DNA of 64,000 nucleotides from the NCBI GenBank assembly GCA_030263665.1, contig SZPK01000029.1, forward strand, positions 1 to 64,000. The letters are read 5' to 3'. A program made the position numbers and the translations under genes. Positions 39,497 through 48,885 of this stretch are shown here, piece after piece. The notes below the pieces were generated by a model. The model made no database searches and had not been told where the DNA came from. It worked only from the letters and a program-made list of their open reading frames with translations. Position 1 is the first letter of the stretch; each line of letters starts with the position of its first letter. The stretch comes from Villigracilis sp024434165. GTDB lineage: Bacteria; Chloroflexota; Anaerolineae; Anaerolineales; Villigracilaceae.

Positions 39497-40276
39497 ATGG
39501 GCACCGCAGACCTTCATATCCACTCCATCTACTCCCCCGATGCAACCACAACCGTTCGCGCAATTCTCAAGCAAGCTGCCGATGTCGGCCTGGATGTGAT
39601 TGCCATTGCCGATCACGATGAGATTCGCGGCTCGCTGGAGGCGCAGGAACTCGCGCCGCAATACGGACTCGAAGCCATTCCCGCGGCGGAGATCAGCACC
39701 CGCGACGGACACCTGGTGGCGTTGTTCATCAAGACGCTGCCGCCCGCCGGAATGACCCTGAACGACACATTGATTCACATCGGCAAACAGGGCGGCGTGG
39801 CGATTGCGCCGCATCCGTTCAACAACTTTCCGGGCAGTCTCTCGATGGAGGCGGTGCTGGGCGCGCTGACCAACCCGCGCGCAAAAGGCGCGCTCAAAGG
39901 CATCGAGACGCACAACATGGGCACGCAGAATTTCGATAAGATCGCCCGCAAGATTTCGGTATACCTGCCGCTTGCCAAAATCGCCTCCAGCGACGCGCAT
40001 ATTTACTGGGCGGTCGGCGCGGGACGCACCGAATTCCCCGGCAGGACGGCGCAGGATTTGCGAACGGCGCTGGAAAATAACACCACCGTCCCGATCCCGT
40101 ATGAAGAGGAATTTTCGGCGAAGGCGATTCTCAGCTGGGTGCACCGCATCACCCTGCGGCGCTTCGGCTATGCCTCCGATGCCCGCTCGGCATCCACCCC
40201 CATCAATACCCAGCCGCTCAGCAGTACGATACGACGGAAAATGAAGGTAAAAAGGAAACAGCCGGACGGGAATTAG
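39497..40276 (+). CDS. PHP-domain metal-dependent phosphoesterase
   Basis: A 259-residue protein of the polymerase-and-histidinol-phosphatase superfamily. Metal ligands are visible in ADLHIHSIYSPD, IAIADHDEIRG, AAEISTRDGH, APHPFNN, and SSDAHIYW. Stand-alone members of this size hydrolyse small nucleotides (for example AMP or pAp) or oligonucleotides. The C-terminal 50 residues are basic and atypical (RRKMKVKRKQPDGN). It is co-directional with the flavoprotein gene, 16 bases away; a joint role is not obvious. Confidence 0.9.
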   Translation: MGTADLHIHSIYSPDATTTVRAILKQAADVGLDVIAIADHDEIRGSLEAQELAPQYGLEAIPAAEISTRDGHLVALFIKTLPPAGMTLNDTLIHIGKQGGVAIAPHPFNNFPGSLSMEAVLGALTNPRAKGALKGIETHNMGTQNFDKIARKISVYLPLAKIASSDAHIYWAVGAGRTEFPGRTAQDLRTALENNTTVPIPYEEEFSAKAILSWVHRITLRRFGYASDARSASTPINTQPLSSTIRRKMKVKRKQPDGN

Positions 40277-40300
40277 CGCCCAAACAACTTAAAGTGGTTG

Positions 40301-41059
40301 TTACGGTTTGATCTTTTTGATGAAGCCCGGCGTGTTCAACTCGCGCTCCAGCAGGTATGCGAAGTAGCCCTGCATGAGCGTTTCCGCCTCTTTTTGGACC
40401 TCGGGGCTGGGATGTGCGCGTGAGGCTTCCCTGTACCCCGACCTTTGGAAGTGACGCAGATATTTGAGCGCTTCGAGCGAAATGCGCGTCAGGTTCTTCA
40501 GCCCCCCGCCGCACCTCGGGCAGATGACCCCGCCCGCCGTAAACGAGAAGAACTGGTCTTCAGGCTTGATCTCGCGCCCGCAATTGGCGCACTCGAACAA
40601 TTGCGGACGAAACCCCACCGCATCCAGCAGCCTCATTTCATAGTATCGAATCGAGAGCCAGGAATCCGGCTCTTTTTCGATTCTTCCCAGCGTTTCCACC
40701 AGCAGGCGGAAGATCGCAGGGTTTGCGCCTTCCTCTTCATACGAAAAGCGCAGGAGCAGTTCCACCACATAGGCGGCGTACCCCGTCTTTACCAGGTCGT
40801 CGTGCAGCGGCAGGAAGGCGTTGACCGTTTCCACCTGGGTGACGATCAACAGGTCGCGCCCTTTTGCGAGTTGTATGGTGACGTATGTGAAGGGTTGGAG
40901 ATGTCCCGCCTTGCGCGAGGTGACCTTCCGCGCCCCCTTTGCCAGCGCCCGGACCATGCCGTGTTCACGAGTGTAGAGCGTGAGCAGGCGGTCCGCTTCG
41001 CCCCAATCGGAGTGGCGGAGGACGACAGCCGAAGCGCGGAAGGAGCGGAAATCGGGCAT
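40301..41059 (-). CDS. recO: DNA repair protein RecO
   Basis: A 252-residue recombination mediator that loads RecA with RecR. The N-terminal OB fold (SAVVLRHSDWGEADRLLTLY, then GMVRALAKGARKVTSRKAGH) is followed by the helical domain and a zinc finger with CANC and CPRC (FECANCGREI, GVICPRCGGG). Size and order are normal. It faces the PHP gene convergently, with only a 24-base gap. Upstream is a separate unit with cytidine deaminase and glmU. Confidence 0.95.
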   Translation of the reverse strand: MPDFRSFRASAVVLRHSDWGEADRLLTLYTREHGMVRALAKGARKVTSRKAGHLQPFTYVTIQLAKGRDLLIVTQVETVNAFLPLHDDLVKTGYAAYVVELLLRFSYEEEGANPAIFRLLVETLGRIEKEPDSWLSIRYYEMRLLDAVGFRPQLFECANCGREIKPEDQFFSFTAGGVICPRCGGGLKNLTRISLEALKYLRHFQRSGYREASRAHPSPEVQKEAETLMQGYFAYLLERELNTPGFIKKIKP

Positions 41060-41143
41060 GGGGAGATCAGAGATTGAAGATTGAAGATTGGAGAATAGTT
41101 ATTAGCGGGTTATGACGCTATCCACTATTTCCTGGTCATCCAA

Positions 41144-41551
41144 TCACTTACCTGTCATCAAATGTTTCGGCGTGAAGGCTTCGGGCAGCAGTTCTTTCAC
41201 GGTGGTTTCCTTTGCCAATTCCCCGTTTCCGTTTGCCATCAACACGATGGTGTCCAGACCGAATTCCGCCATCACCTGGCGGCAGCCGCCGCAGGGCGAG
41301 CCGCCGTTGCTGGTGACCACGGCAATCACTTCGAATTCGGTCTCCCCTTCCGAGACGGCTTTGAATATGGCGATGCGCTCCGCGCACATGGTCTGCGGGT
41401 ATGCCGCATTTTCCACGTTGACGCCGGTGTACAGCCGCCCGCTTTTGGTGCGCAGCGCCGCGCCGACCGGATAATTGGAATACGGCACGTAGGCGCGGCG
41501 GCGGGCTTCGTTTGCAAGGTCAATCAGGGATTGTTTCTCTTCGCTTGTCAT
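41144..41551 (-). CDS. cdd: Cytidine deaminase
   Basis: A 135-residue homotetrameric-type cytidine deaminase. Zinc ligands and the catalytic Glu are in TMCAERIA (CAE) and SPCGGCRQVM (PCxxC). YVPYSNYPVGAALRTKSGRL and VNVENAAYPQ are the substrate-binding parts. It converts cytidine and deoxycytidine to uridine forms for pyrimidine salvage. The start is five bases after the glmU stop, so both are probably one operon. Confidence 0.97.
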   Translation of the reverse strand: MTSEEKQSLIDLANEARRRAYVPYSNYPVGAALRTKSGRLYTGVNVENAAYPQTMCAERIAIFKAVSEGETEFEVIAVVTSNGGSPCGGCRQVMAEFGLDTIVLMANGNGELAKETTVKELLPEAFTPKHLMTGK

Positions 41552-41556
41552 GGTTA

Positions 41557-42927
41557 TCAGCCTTGTTTCTTTTTCGGTTTTCTTTCCAATTTGCGGATCG
41601 CGCGGGCAGGCATGCCCACGACCAGCGTATCTTCGGGAACGTTCTTCGTCACCACCGCGCCTGCGCCGGTGCGTGCGCCTGCGCCGATCTTCAAAGGCGC
41701 CACAAGCATCGTATCCGAACCGATGAACACATCTTCGCCGATCTCGGTGGGATGTTTCTTTTCGCCGTCGTAGTTGCAGGTGATCGTCCCCGCCCCGATG
41801 TTGGTGTTTGCGCCGACCTGCGCGTTGCCGATATAGGAGAAGTGTCCCATCTTCACGCCTTCGGCAAGATACGAGTCCTTCACCTCGCCGAAATTCCCCA
41901 TGTGGACGCGGTTCCCCAGATGCGCGCCCTTGCGAAGACGTGCAAAGGGTCCCATATCCACATCATCTTCGAGGACCGCGCCCTCCATCACCGAAGCCAG
42001 GACTTTACAGCGGTTCCCAATCTTCGAATCGCGGACGATGCTGTTCGGACCGATGACGTTGCCTTCGCCGATTTCGGTCTTTCCGTGCAGATAGGTGTTG
42101 GGCATGAGGACGGTATCCCTGCCGATGGTCACACCGGCTTCAATGTAGGTCGAGGCGGGGTCGGTCATGGTCACGCCGTTGAGCATGTGTTCGCGGTTGA
42201 TGCGCCGGCGCATGGCGGCTTCCACTTCCGAAAGGTGCACGCGCGTATTGACGCCGATGACCTCTTCGAGGTCGTCCATCACCACAGGCTGGACGGATAA
42301 TCCGTCTGCGGCTGCCAGTTCAACCGTATCGGTGAGATAGTATTCTCCCTTTTTGGGGTTTTTGGGAATGCGGCGCAGGGCGTCCCACAGCCAGTTGGCA
42401 TCGAAGCAATACCCGCCCGCGTTCAATTCCCTGATTCTTGCCTGCTCCGGCGTGGCGACGTATTCCTCCACAATGGCTTCCACCGACCCGTCCGCTTTGC
42501 GGATGATGCGCCCGAACCCGCGCGGGTCGTCTGCCACCACCGTCAACAGGGTCATCGCGCCCCTGCTTTGCTTTTGCGTTTCCACCAGTTTTTGCAGGGT
42601 TTCGCCGCGCAGAAGGGGCATATCGGCATAGGAGACCACCACCAGGTCGGTGTTTCCTTTCAACAGGGCTTCAGCCTGAAGCACGGCGTGACCGGTTCCC
42701 AACTGCGGTTCCTGTAAAACGGTCTGCGCCGAGTCGCCGAGGTACCGGGTCACTTCCTCCGCGCCGTGCCCCACCACGACGACCGGCTTTTCGGTGGTGG
42801 CTTGCCGGATCGCCTGTAAGGCATGCCAGATCATGGGTTTGCCCGCAACAGGATGCAGGACCTTGGGCAGCGAGGATTTCATGCGTGTGCCCTGCCCGGC
42901 GGCAAGGAGAACAGCGGTTATCTTCAT
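41557..42927 (-). CDS. glmU: Bifunctional GlmU (GlcN-1-P acetyltransferase / GlcNAc-1-P uridylyltransferase)
   Basis: A 456-residue enzyme making UDP-GlcNAc for peptidoglycan and glycans. The N-terminal nucleotidyltransferase has AVLLAAGQGTRMKSSLPKVL and VVSYADMPLL; the C-terminal half is a left-handed beta helix of hexapeptide repeats (IGEGNVIGPNSIVRDSKIGN, VGANTNIGAGTITCNYDGEK). The acetyltransferase catalytic region is HFSYIGNAQVG. Length matches the family. The following gene is cdd, five bases later. Confidence 0.97.
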   Translation of the reverse strand: MKITAVLLAAGQGTRMKSSLPKVLHPVAGKPMIWHALQAIRQATTEKPVVVVGHGAEEVTRYLGDSAQTVLQEPQLGTGHAVLQAEALLKGNTDLVVVSYADMPLLRGETLQKLVETQKQSRGAMTLLTVVADDPRGFGRIIRKADGSVEAIVEEYVATPEQARIRELNAGGYCFDANWLWDALRRIPKNPKKGEYYLTDTVELAAADGLSVQPVVMDDLEEVIGVNTRVHLSEVEAAMRRRINREHMLNGVTMTDPASTYIEAGVTIGRDTVLMPNTYLHGKTEIGEGNVIGPNSIVRDSKIGNRCKVLASVMEGAVLEDDVDMGPFARLRKGAHLGNRVHMGNFGEVKDSYLAEGVKMGHFSYIGNAQVGANTNIGAGTITCNYDGEKKHPTEIGEDVFIGSDTMLVAPLKIGAGARTGAGAVVTKNVPEDTLVVGMPARAIRKLERKPKKKQG

Positions 42928-43069
42928 GATTTCACCTCACCCCCGCTCATCTTGATAAAAACAACAGGAAATGTGCGGGGCATACGAAAACAGGATTTGT
43001 GCGGCGATGCAAGCGCTCCGCGACAAATCCCGTTTGAGCAAATCGTCCGCTTGCGCGGACGGAATCAGG

Positions 43070-43140
43070 CTGGGGCACCTGGATTCGAACCAAGATCCAC
43101 AGCTCCAAAGGCTGGTGTGCTGCCATTGCACCATGCCCCA
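43070..43140 (-). tRNA. tRNA-Gln (anticodon TTG)
   Basis: Acceptor stem TGGGGCA/TGCCCCA with discriminator G, D arm GTGC...GCAC, anticodon loop CTTTGGA with anticodon TTG, and T arm with GGTTCGAATCC. A full CCA is not encoded. The acceptor stem and G73 match tRNA-Gln identity elements. Confidence 0.93.
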
Positions 43141-43165
43141 GTGCGGGCGAAATTGTATCACAAAT

Positions 43166-44230
43166 TTAATTTTCACCCGGAATGATGCCGAGCTTGCGCG
43201 CCTCTTCAAACGAGATGACTTCGGGGTTGGCGGATTTGTTGGCGTGCTTCTGCGCGGCTTCATTCCAAAAGTCGTCCGCATTTTGGACCTTGATCTTTTG
43301 GGTGGTTGCCTGGCTGAGCAGGGCTTCCATTTCGGGCGCGGGGGTTGCCTGGGCAAGTTTATCGGTGTGTTTCTTGACGGCGGGTTTTTGCTGGGTCTCG
43401 GAGACCGTTTTCAGTTCGCCGGTCACGCCGAGGGATTTGAGAGCCTTCTCCACCTGCGCGCGCAAAGCGAGCAGACCGCTCACGGTTTCGAGGATGCGAT
43501 CCTCCGCGGCGAGCCCGTTCCCGGCGACCAGCAGGGCATACAGCGGAGTGACCGGGATGAAGAGCAAATCATGATCGCCGCCGCTGAAAACGTGATACGA
43601 GTCGAACGCCTCCTGGTGGTTGTGGCGCGCCACCTTGAGGCTGGCGCTGTGGATCGCCATCAGCGTGGAGATGAGCGAGACTTCCATGCTGGGATCGTGC
43701 AGTTTGCCGGTGCGCGCCTGCACCAGTCCGCGGTCGTTGAGAAGAAAAACCGCATCGGCGTTGACGTCCTGCCGGAAGTTGGCAAGCAGGTCCGAGATGC
43801 GCGAGTGGCGGTGCTCCTCCACCTGTTCGCCCGGTTTCTCCGCGGGGAAAATGGTTTGCACGAGTCCAAGCCCGCGTTCCACGGCGTCCAAAAAGTCCGC
43901 CATGGGAATGGGCTTGTCGAAGATGGCGAGCGCCCCGGCGTTCAGGATTTCGTCGCGGGTCTTTTTATCGGTCATGCCGGTGATGAGAATCACCTTGACC
44001 TCCGGGTGACGCCCGCGAATCTTGTGCATCAACTCCACGCCGGTCATGCCGGGCAGTTTGTAGTCGGTGATGAGCATGTCAATCTTCTGACGGACGGATT
44101 CGAGAAGCGCCTCCTCTCCCGACGGCGCTTCGTAGACTTTGAGTTCCTTGTTCTTGAGCGAATCCAGCGAGGAATGCAGAAGCCGCAGTATATCGCGATG
44201 GTCGTCCACAATTAAAATTTTCCGTTCCAT
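43166..44230 (-). CDS. Response regulator with C-terminal roadblock-like region
   Basis: A 354-residue protein. Residues 1-125 are a receiver domain with acidic pocket ILIVDDHRD, phosphoacceptor D56 in LITDYKLPGMTG, and Lys in IFDKPIP. The following part (about 140-270) resembles a roadblock/LC7 or GAF-like module (RISDLLANFRQDVNADAVFL, then HDLLFIPVTPLYALLVAGNG). The C-terminus is a low-complexity linker ending KLGIIPGEN. No HTH is present, so output is likely through protein contacts. No partner kinase is adjacent. Confidence 0.82.
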   Translation of the reverse strand: MERKILIVDDHRDILRLLHSSLDSLKNKELKVYEAPSGEEALLESVRQKIDMLITDYKLPGMTGVELMHKIRGRHPEVKVILITGMTDKKTRDEILNAGALAIFDKPIPMADFLDAVERGLGLVQTIFPAEKPGEQVEEHRHSRISDLLANFRQDVNADAVFLLNDRGLVQARTGKLHDPSMEVSLISTLMAIHSASLKVARHNHQEAFDSYHVFSGGDHDLLFIPVTPLYALLVAGNGLAAEDRILETVSGLLALRAQVEKALKSLGVTGELKTVSETQQKPAVKKHTDKLAQATPAPEMEALLSQATTQKIKVQNADDFWNEAAQKHANKSANPEVISFEEARKLGIIPGEN

Positions 44231-44325
44231 GATTTCCTGTTCTGCCTTTGAAAGAATGCCGGGGGAATGACTGCCATACTCAATGAACGAATAAATTATA
44301 GCAAAGTTCCCCTGCGGGGCTCTAT

Positions 44326-46245
44326 TCAATTTTGACAGGTCTCGCCGATGCCGATGGACTCGATATTCCACAATGGGTTGGCGGTGGGGTCGAGGTCGAA
44401 CCGGCACACGCCGGGTCGGGCGGCGGCGATCCGCAGGCGATAATAAAGGGGAATGGCGGGCAATTGTTCCGAGAAGATGATTTGCGTCTGACGGTAGGCG
44501 TTCAAATATGCCTGTTCGCCGCGGAAGGAAAGCCCCGCCTCGCGGCATGCTGAATCATACTCCTCGCTGCGGAAGCCGGTGACATTCGTCCCGCTCCAGG
44601 CATTGACCCCGGAGGGAATCTGCGAACTGGAAAACCAGCCGCAGGGAGGTTCGACTCCTTCCACGCCCAGGGCATATTGCGCCAGGTCGAACTGGCGCCC
44701 GAAGAGCAGCCCAGCCGGTCCCGAAGCGTACAGGTCGTTTGCGGAGAAATATTCCACGTTGAGGGCGATGCCGCACTCCGCGAGGGATTGCTCCAGAATA
44801 TCCGCCACCTGCCTGCGCTGGGTGGAGGTGGTGGTGTAATAGTTCAATTGCAGGGGCGTGTTGTAGGCGACCCCCCTCACGTTGATGGCGCGGCGCGGCG
44901 TGGCGGGGTCGTTGTCGGAATCCAGCCAGCCCGCCTGTTCGAGCAGGGAAATACCCACTTCGGGGTCGTGGGGAATTGCCGAACTGTCCGCATCGAAAAC
45001 GGGATGTTCCACCGGAACGTAGGATGAAGGCACGCTGGTCAAGCCGAAGAGCGTGTTCTTCACCACGGATTCGCGGTCGAGGCAGTAGGCAATACCCTGA
45101 CGGGTATAGGTATCGGCAAAATAATCCTGCCTGTCTTTTTGAATATCGTAGCCGTCATCGTAGGAGGCGGGGGCGATACCCAGTCCCAGCCATTCGATGG
45201 ACATGCCGGTCGTGACGAAGATGCGCGCCTGCTCGGCGGATTGCATTTCCTGAAGCAGACCGACGTGATTTTCGAGATTAACGGTTGGGTCAATCAGGTC
45301 ACAGCGGCCGGCGATCAATTCGGACAGAGCCATGTCCGGGTCCGGGATGAAGCGGAAGTTGATTCTGTCCATTTTGGGGAATCCATCTGCTGTGCGGAAG
45401 TAATGCGGATTCTTCACCAGCGCAATGTGATCGCCCGGCAGCCACTCCTCCACCATGTACGGTCCCCAGCCGGGCGGCGTGCTGGCGGCAATGTCAATGG
45501 ACGGGAGTTCATCGGCGGGGAACACGCCCCAGGCGTGCCGCGGCGCGGGCATCCAAAAGTTGGTGAAATAGGTTGGGTCAATGAAACCGGGTACGCCGAA
45601 CCACTGCAAGGTCTGCTCGTCGGCGGCTTCGTATACCTGCGTGCGCGCGAGCAGGTAGGGGTTGATGCTGGCTTCCTTGTGAAGTTCAAAGGAAAAGATG
45701 GAATCGTCGGAGGTCAGGGGCGTGCCGTCCGACCAGGTCAGGTCGGGGCGCAGGTGAAAGGTGACGAGCATTTGATCCATTTCGAGCGGGGAGGTTCCGT
45801 CGTATGTGATGACGCAATCGTCGCTGCGGCACTCCGCCGGGCGGACGCGGGTCTCCGCCTCCAGCGTGACGAGACTGCCTTCCGCGTCCAGGACCGTATC
45901 GCCCGCCCGAACCTGGATGCGGTCAATTTGCGCATCGCCGTTCTCGAACGACGGCATTTTCGTGAGGATGACGGGCTGGTACTCGTATGCGATGGTGTCG
46001 AACGGTCCATCGTAGATGGCGGCAAGCACACTGCGCGCGGCGGAATTCAATTCGCCGAAGGGATACAGGCTGTTCGGTTCCTGCCCCAGGCACACGGTCA
46101 GGGAGGATTGTGCGGATGGCTGCGGCGTGAGGGTGGGCAGGTCCAGCGGCGGGGCGGTGGGGGTTCCGGTCAATTCACTTGACGTCAAACACCCGGTCGT
46201 CAATATCATTACCATCAACAGCAAAAGAAACAGATTTTTCTTCAT
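44326..46245 (-). CDS. Peptide/nickel ABC transporter substrate-binding lipoprotein
   Basis: A 639-residue SBP_bac_5 protein. The lipoprotein signal is MKKNLFLLLLMVMILTTGCL (lipobox TTGC). Family motifs include CLGQEPNSLYPFGELNSAAR, DLTWSDGTPLTSDDSIFSFE (the WSDGxPxTADD signature) and GIAYCLDRESVVKNTLFGL. It delivers oligopeptides or other solutes to an ABC importer. The two Opp/Dpp-type ATPase genes lie directly upstream in the same direction, but no permease genes are near, so the membrane channel is encoded elsewhere. Confidence 0.92.
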   Translation of the reverse strand: MKKNLFLLLLMVMILTTGCLTSSELTGTPTAPPLDLPTLTPQPSAQSSLTVCLGQEPNSLYPFGELNSAARSVLAAIYDGPFDTIAYEYQPVILTKMPSFENGDAQIDRIQVRAGDTVLDAEGSLVTLEAETRVRPAECRSDDCVITYDGTSPLEMDQMLVTFHLRPDLTWSDGTPLTSDDSIFSFELHKEASINPYLLARTQVYEAADEQTLQWFGVPGFIDPTYFTNFWMPAPRHAWGVFPADELPSIDIAASTPPGWGPYMVEEWLPGDHIALVKNPHYFRTADGFPKMDRINFRFIPDPDMALSELIAGRCDLIDPTVNLENHVGLLQEMQSAEQARIFVTTGMSIEWLGLGIAPASYDDGYDIQKDRQDYFADTYTRQGIAYCLDRESVVKNTLFGLTSVPSSYVPVEHPVFDADSSAIPHDPEVGISLLEQAGWLDSDNDPATPRRAINVRGVAYNTPLQLNYYTTTSTQRRQVADILEQSLAECGIALNVEYFSANDLYASGPAGLLFGRQFDLAQYALGVEGVEPPCGWFSSSQIPSGVNAWSGTNVTGFRSEEYDSACREAGLSFRGEQAYLNAYRQTQIIFSEQLPAIPLYYRLRIAAARPGVCRFDLDPTANPLWNIESIGIGETCQN

Positions 46246-46586
46246 GAACACCTGCCCGCGGGAGTATCCGTGTTTGTCGGGGATGGGGACATGGGTGCAA
46301 TTATAACCATGTTGGTGTCTGCAACTGTGCGGACCTCCGGTGAAAAAACGGTTCTACCGTTTTTAACGGGAAAACCACTTTCAACACAACCCTCATGCTG
46401 AGGGCTTAGGACACGGCACTTGCACCCGGGACAAGTGCCGGGGAGAGCACGAAGGAAAAACGCCTATAAAGTTGACGCCTTTTCTCATTTGTGTACTTGG
46501 TGTCCTTTGGGGTTAGGCTCTTTCCCGTTAATTATGGGAGAGCCAAAAAACAAGACCGCCGAAAGGCGGTCTGTATTCATTGGGGT
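46246..46586. other. Intergenic region with hairpins
   Basis: No gene seen. Contains GGCACTTG...CAAGTGCC (near 46414-46437) and the terminator of the ATPase gene at 46544-46572. Confidence 0.5.
46544..46572 (-). terminator. Terminator after the OppF-like gene
   Basis: On the - strand, AGACCGCC-TTTC-GGCGGTCT followed by TGTTTTTTGG. Confidence 0.85.
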
Positions 46587-47582
46587 TTATTCGGCGAGCC
46601 AGCAAGCCACCCAATGCCCCGGGCGGGCTTCCTTGAATTCCGGCTCCTCCTGCGAGCATTTTTCAATGGCAATCGGACAGCGGGTGTGGAAGCGGCATCC
46701 CTTCGGCGGGTTGAGCGGGCTTGGTACATCGCCCTTGAGGATGGTGCGTTCGCGCTTCATGCTGGGATGGGCGACCGGAATGGCGGAAAGAAGCGCGCGG
46801 GTGTAGGGGTGCAGGGGTTCGCGGTAAAGCACGTCGCGGTCGGTCAGTTCCACCATCTTGCCGAGGTACATGACCGCCACGCGGTCGGAGATGTGCTCCA
46901 CCACGCTGAGGTTGTGCGCGATGAACAAATAGGTCAGACCGAATTCCTTCTGCAAGTCCTTGAGGATGTTCAACACCTGCGACTGGATGGAAACATCCAG
47001 CGCGGAGACCGGCTCATCGCAGACGATGAACTTCGGGTTCAATGCCAGGGCACGCGCGATGCCGATGCGCTGACGCTGCCCGCCGGAAAACTCGTGCGGG
47101 TAACGGCGGGCGTGGTATTCCTCCAATCCCACCTTCTTGAGCATGTTGATCGCCACCTCCCAGCGCTCCTTGGGGTGACCGATGTTGTGAATTTGCAGAC
47201 CTTCCATCACCGATTCGCCGATGGGAATGCGCGGGTTCAATGAGGCGTAGGGGTCCTGGAAGATGATCTGCATGTCGCGGCGCAGGGGTTTGAGATTGGC
47301 GCTGTTCATCTTCGTAATGTCGCGCCCATTGAAGGAAATTTCGCCGGAGGTCGGTTCGATCAGGCGCAGGATGGTGCGCCCGATGGTCGTCTTTCCACAG
47401 CCGGATTCGCCCACCATGCCCAGCGTTTCCCCGCTCTTTACGGCAAAACTGACGCGGTCCACCGCCTTGACCCAGGCAGTCGTCCGCTGCAGGAGACCCG
47501 ACCGCACCGGGAAATGTTTGACAAGGTCCCTGACCACCAACAAATCCGATTTTTCCTGAGGCTGTTTGTTCATCGTGTTCAT
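46587..47582 (-). CDS. Oligopeptide ABC transporter ATPase, OppF/DppF type
   Basis: A 331-residue ABC ATPase. Walker A GESGCGKTTIGRTI, the ABC signature FSGGQRQRIGIARALAL, and Walker B KFIVCDEPVSALDVS are clear. The C-terminal oligopeptide/dipeptide domain (GDVPSPLNPPKGCRFHTRCP, then CSQEEPEF) contributes cysteines that bind an iron-sulfur cluster in the family. It lies 20 bases after the OppD-type gene and before the binding-protein gene, forming a two-ATPase importer lacking local permeases. Confidence 0.95.
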   Translation of the reverse strand: MNTMNKQPQEKSDLLVVRDLVKHFPVRSGLLQRTTAWVKAVDRVSFAVKSGETLGMVGESGCGKTTIGRTILRLIEPTSGEISFNGRDITKMNSANLKPLRRDMQIIFQDPYASLNPRIPIGESVMEGLQIHNIGHPKERWEVAINMLKKVGLEEYHARRYPHEFSGGQRQRIGIARALALNPKFIVCDEPVSALDVSIQSQVLNILKDLQKEFGLTYLFIAHNLSVVEHISDRVAVMYLGKMVELTDRDVLYREPLHPYTRALLSAIPVAHPSMKRERTILKGDVPSPLNPPKGCRFHTRCPIAIEKCSQEEPEFKEARPGHWVACWLAE

Positions 47583-47602
47583 ATCCGTATCTTCTCTTGG
47601 AA

Positions 47603-48625
47603 TTACTTGCCGGATTTCATTGGAGCGGAATGACCTTCAGCATCCTGATACAGCCAGCAGCGCACCTTGTGTCCCTCCGAAATCTCGGTCAGGTCGGGGT
47701 GCCGTTCGGTACAGATGGAAAGGTTATGTTCGACGCGCGCGCGGCAGCGGGGTGCAAACCGGCAGCCCGGCGGCAGATTGATCAGGTTCGGCACGGAACC
47801 GGGGATGACATCCAGCCGCTCGCGCACATCGCCCAGCACGGGGATCGAACCGATCAAGCCTTTTGTGTACGGATGCAGCGGGGTGTCGAACAGGGATGTC
47901 ACCGGGGATTCTTCCACGATTTCGCCCGCATACATCACAGCCACGCGGTTCGCCATTTCGGCGATTACACCCAGATCGTGCGTAATGAGGATCAAGGCGG
48001 AACCCAGCTGTTTGCGCATGTCGCGCATCAAATCCAGGATCTGCGCCTGAATGGTCACATCCAGCGCGGTGGTGGGTTCGTCGGCAATCAACAGGTCCGG
48101 GACGCAGGCGAGCGCCATGGCGATCATGACACGCTGCGCCATGCCGCCCGAAAGTTCATGCGGGAAGGCATCCGCGCGGCGTTCCGGTTCGGGAATGCCC
48201 ACCAGTTTCAACAACTCGACCGCGCGTTCCCGTCCGGCTTCCCTGCCGAAGTCCTGGTGAATGTTCAATACTTCCGAAATCTGGTCGCCCGCGCGGAACA
48301 CCGGATTGAGCGCGGACTGCGGCTGTTGAAAGATCATCGAGATGCGGTTGCCGCGCACCTGCATCATCTCTTCTTCCGAAGCCTGCACCAAATCCTTGCC
48401 GTCAAAAATGATTTCACCCTCCACAATCCTGCCGGGCGGGCTGATCAGCCGCATGATGGAAAGGGACGTCACGCTCTTGCCGCAGCCCGATTCTCCCACG
48501 ATGCCGAGCACTTCGCCGGGATAAACATGAAAGTCCACCCCGTCCACCGAGCGCACGATGCCGTCCTCGGTATAAAAGTACGTTCTCAGGTTCCTGACTT
48601 CCAGCAATGGCTTTTGAACGGTCAT
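47603..48625 (-). CDS. Oligopeptide ABC transporter ATPase, OppD/DppD type
   Basis: A 340-residue ABC ATPase. Walker A GESGCGKSVTSLSIMR, signature LSGGMAQRVMIAMALAC, Walker B DLLIADEPTTALDVT, and C-terminal domain GSVPNLINLPPGCRFAPRCR. The order of motifs and length match OppD. It is the first gene of the ATPase pair. No obvious promoter is visible, but a leader of about 260 bases carries a dispersed palindrome. Confidence 0.95.
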   Translation of the reverse strand: MTVQKPLLEVRNLRTYFYTEDGIVRSVDGVDFHVYPGEVLGIVGESGCGKSVTSLSIMRLISPPGRIVEGEIIFDGKDLVQASEEEMMQVRGNRISMIFQQPQSALNPVFRAGDQISEVLNIHQDFGREAGRERAVELLKLVGIPEPERRADAFPHELSGGMAQRVMIAMALACVPDLLIADEPTTALDVTIQAQILDLMRDMRKQLGSALILITHDLGVIAEMANRVAVMYAGEIVEESPVTSLFDTPLHPYTKGLIGSIPVLGDVRERLDVIPGSVPNLINLPPGCRFAPRCRARVEHNLSICTERHPDLTEISEGHKVRCWLYQDAEGHSAPMKSGK

Positions 48626-48820
48626 GGAGAGAACTCCTGAAATAAGATTGTTGCATTATAGCAAAGAATTGACAAAATGCCCCCACCCGCGGGTGTAGCG
48701 CAAAATTGTCGGTGACCTATGCTCAAAGCCGCCGCCCCAGCACAGGGAGCAGGCTGCCTGACATGGTTGCGCGCATACGAATCAGGCGGGTAATAATTCG
48801 GCAGCGGGTCTGCGTAAATG

Positions 48821-48847
48821 TAGAGCGAGAGACTATCTCGCTCTACA
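48821..48847. repeat. Dispersed palindrome, copy 4
   Basis: GTAGAGCGAGA-GACTA-TCTCGCTCTAC followed by ATCATTTCTTTTGACCCATC. Same family as 1569, 6474 and 15491. Confidence 0.75.
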
Positions 48848-48885
48848 TCATTTCTTTTGACCCATCACGATAATTTCTTCTTCGA

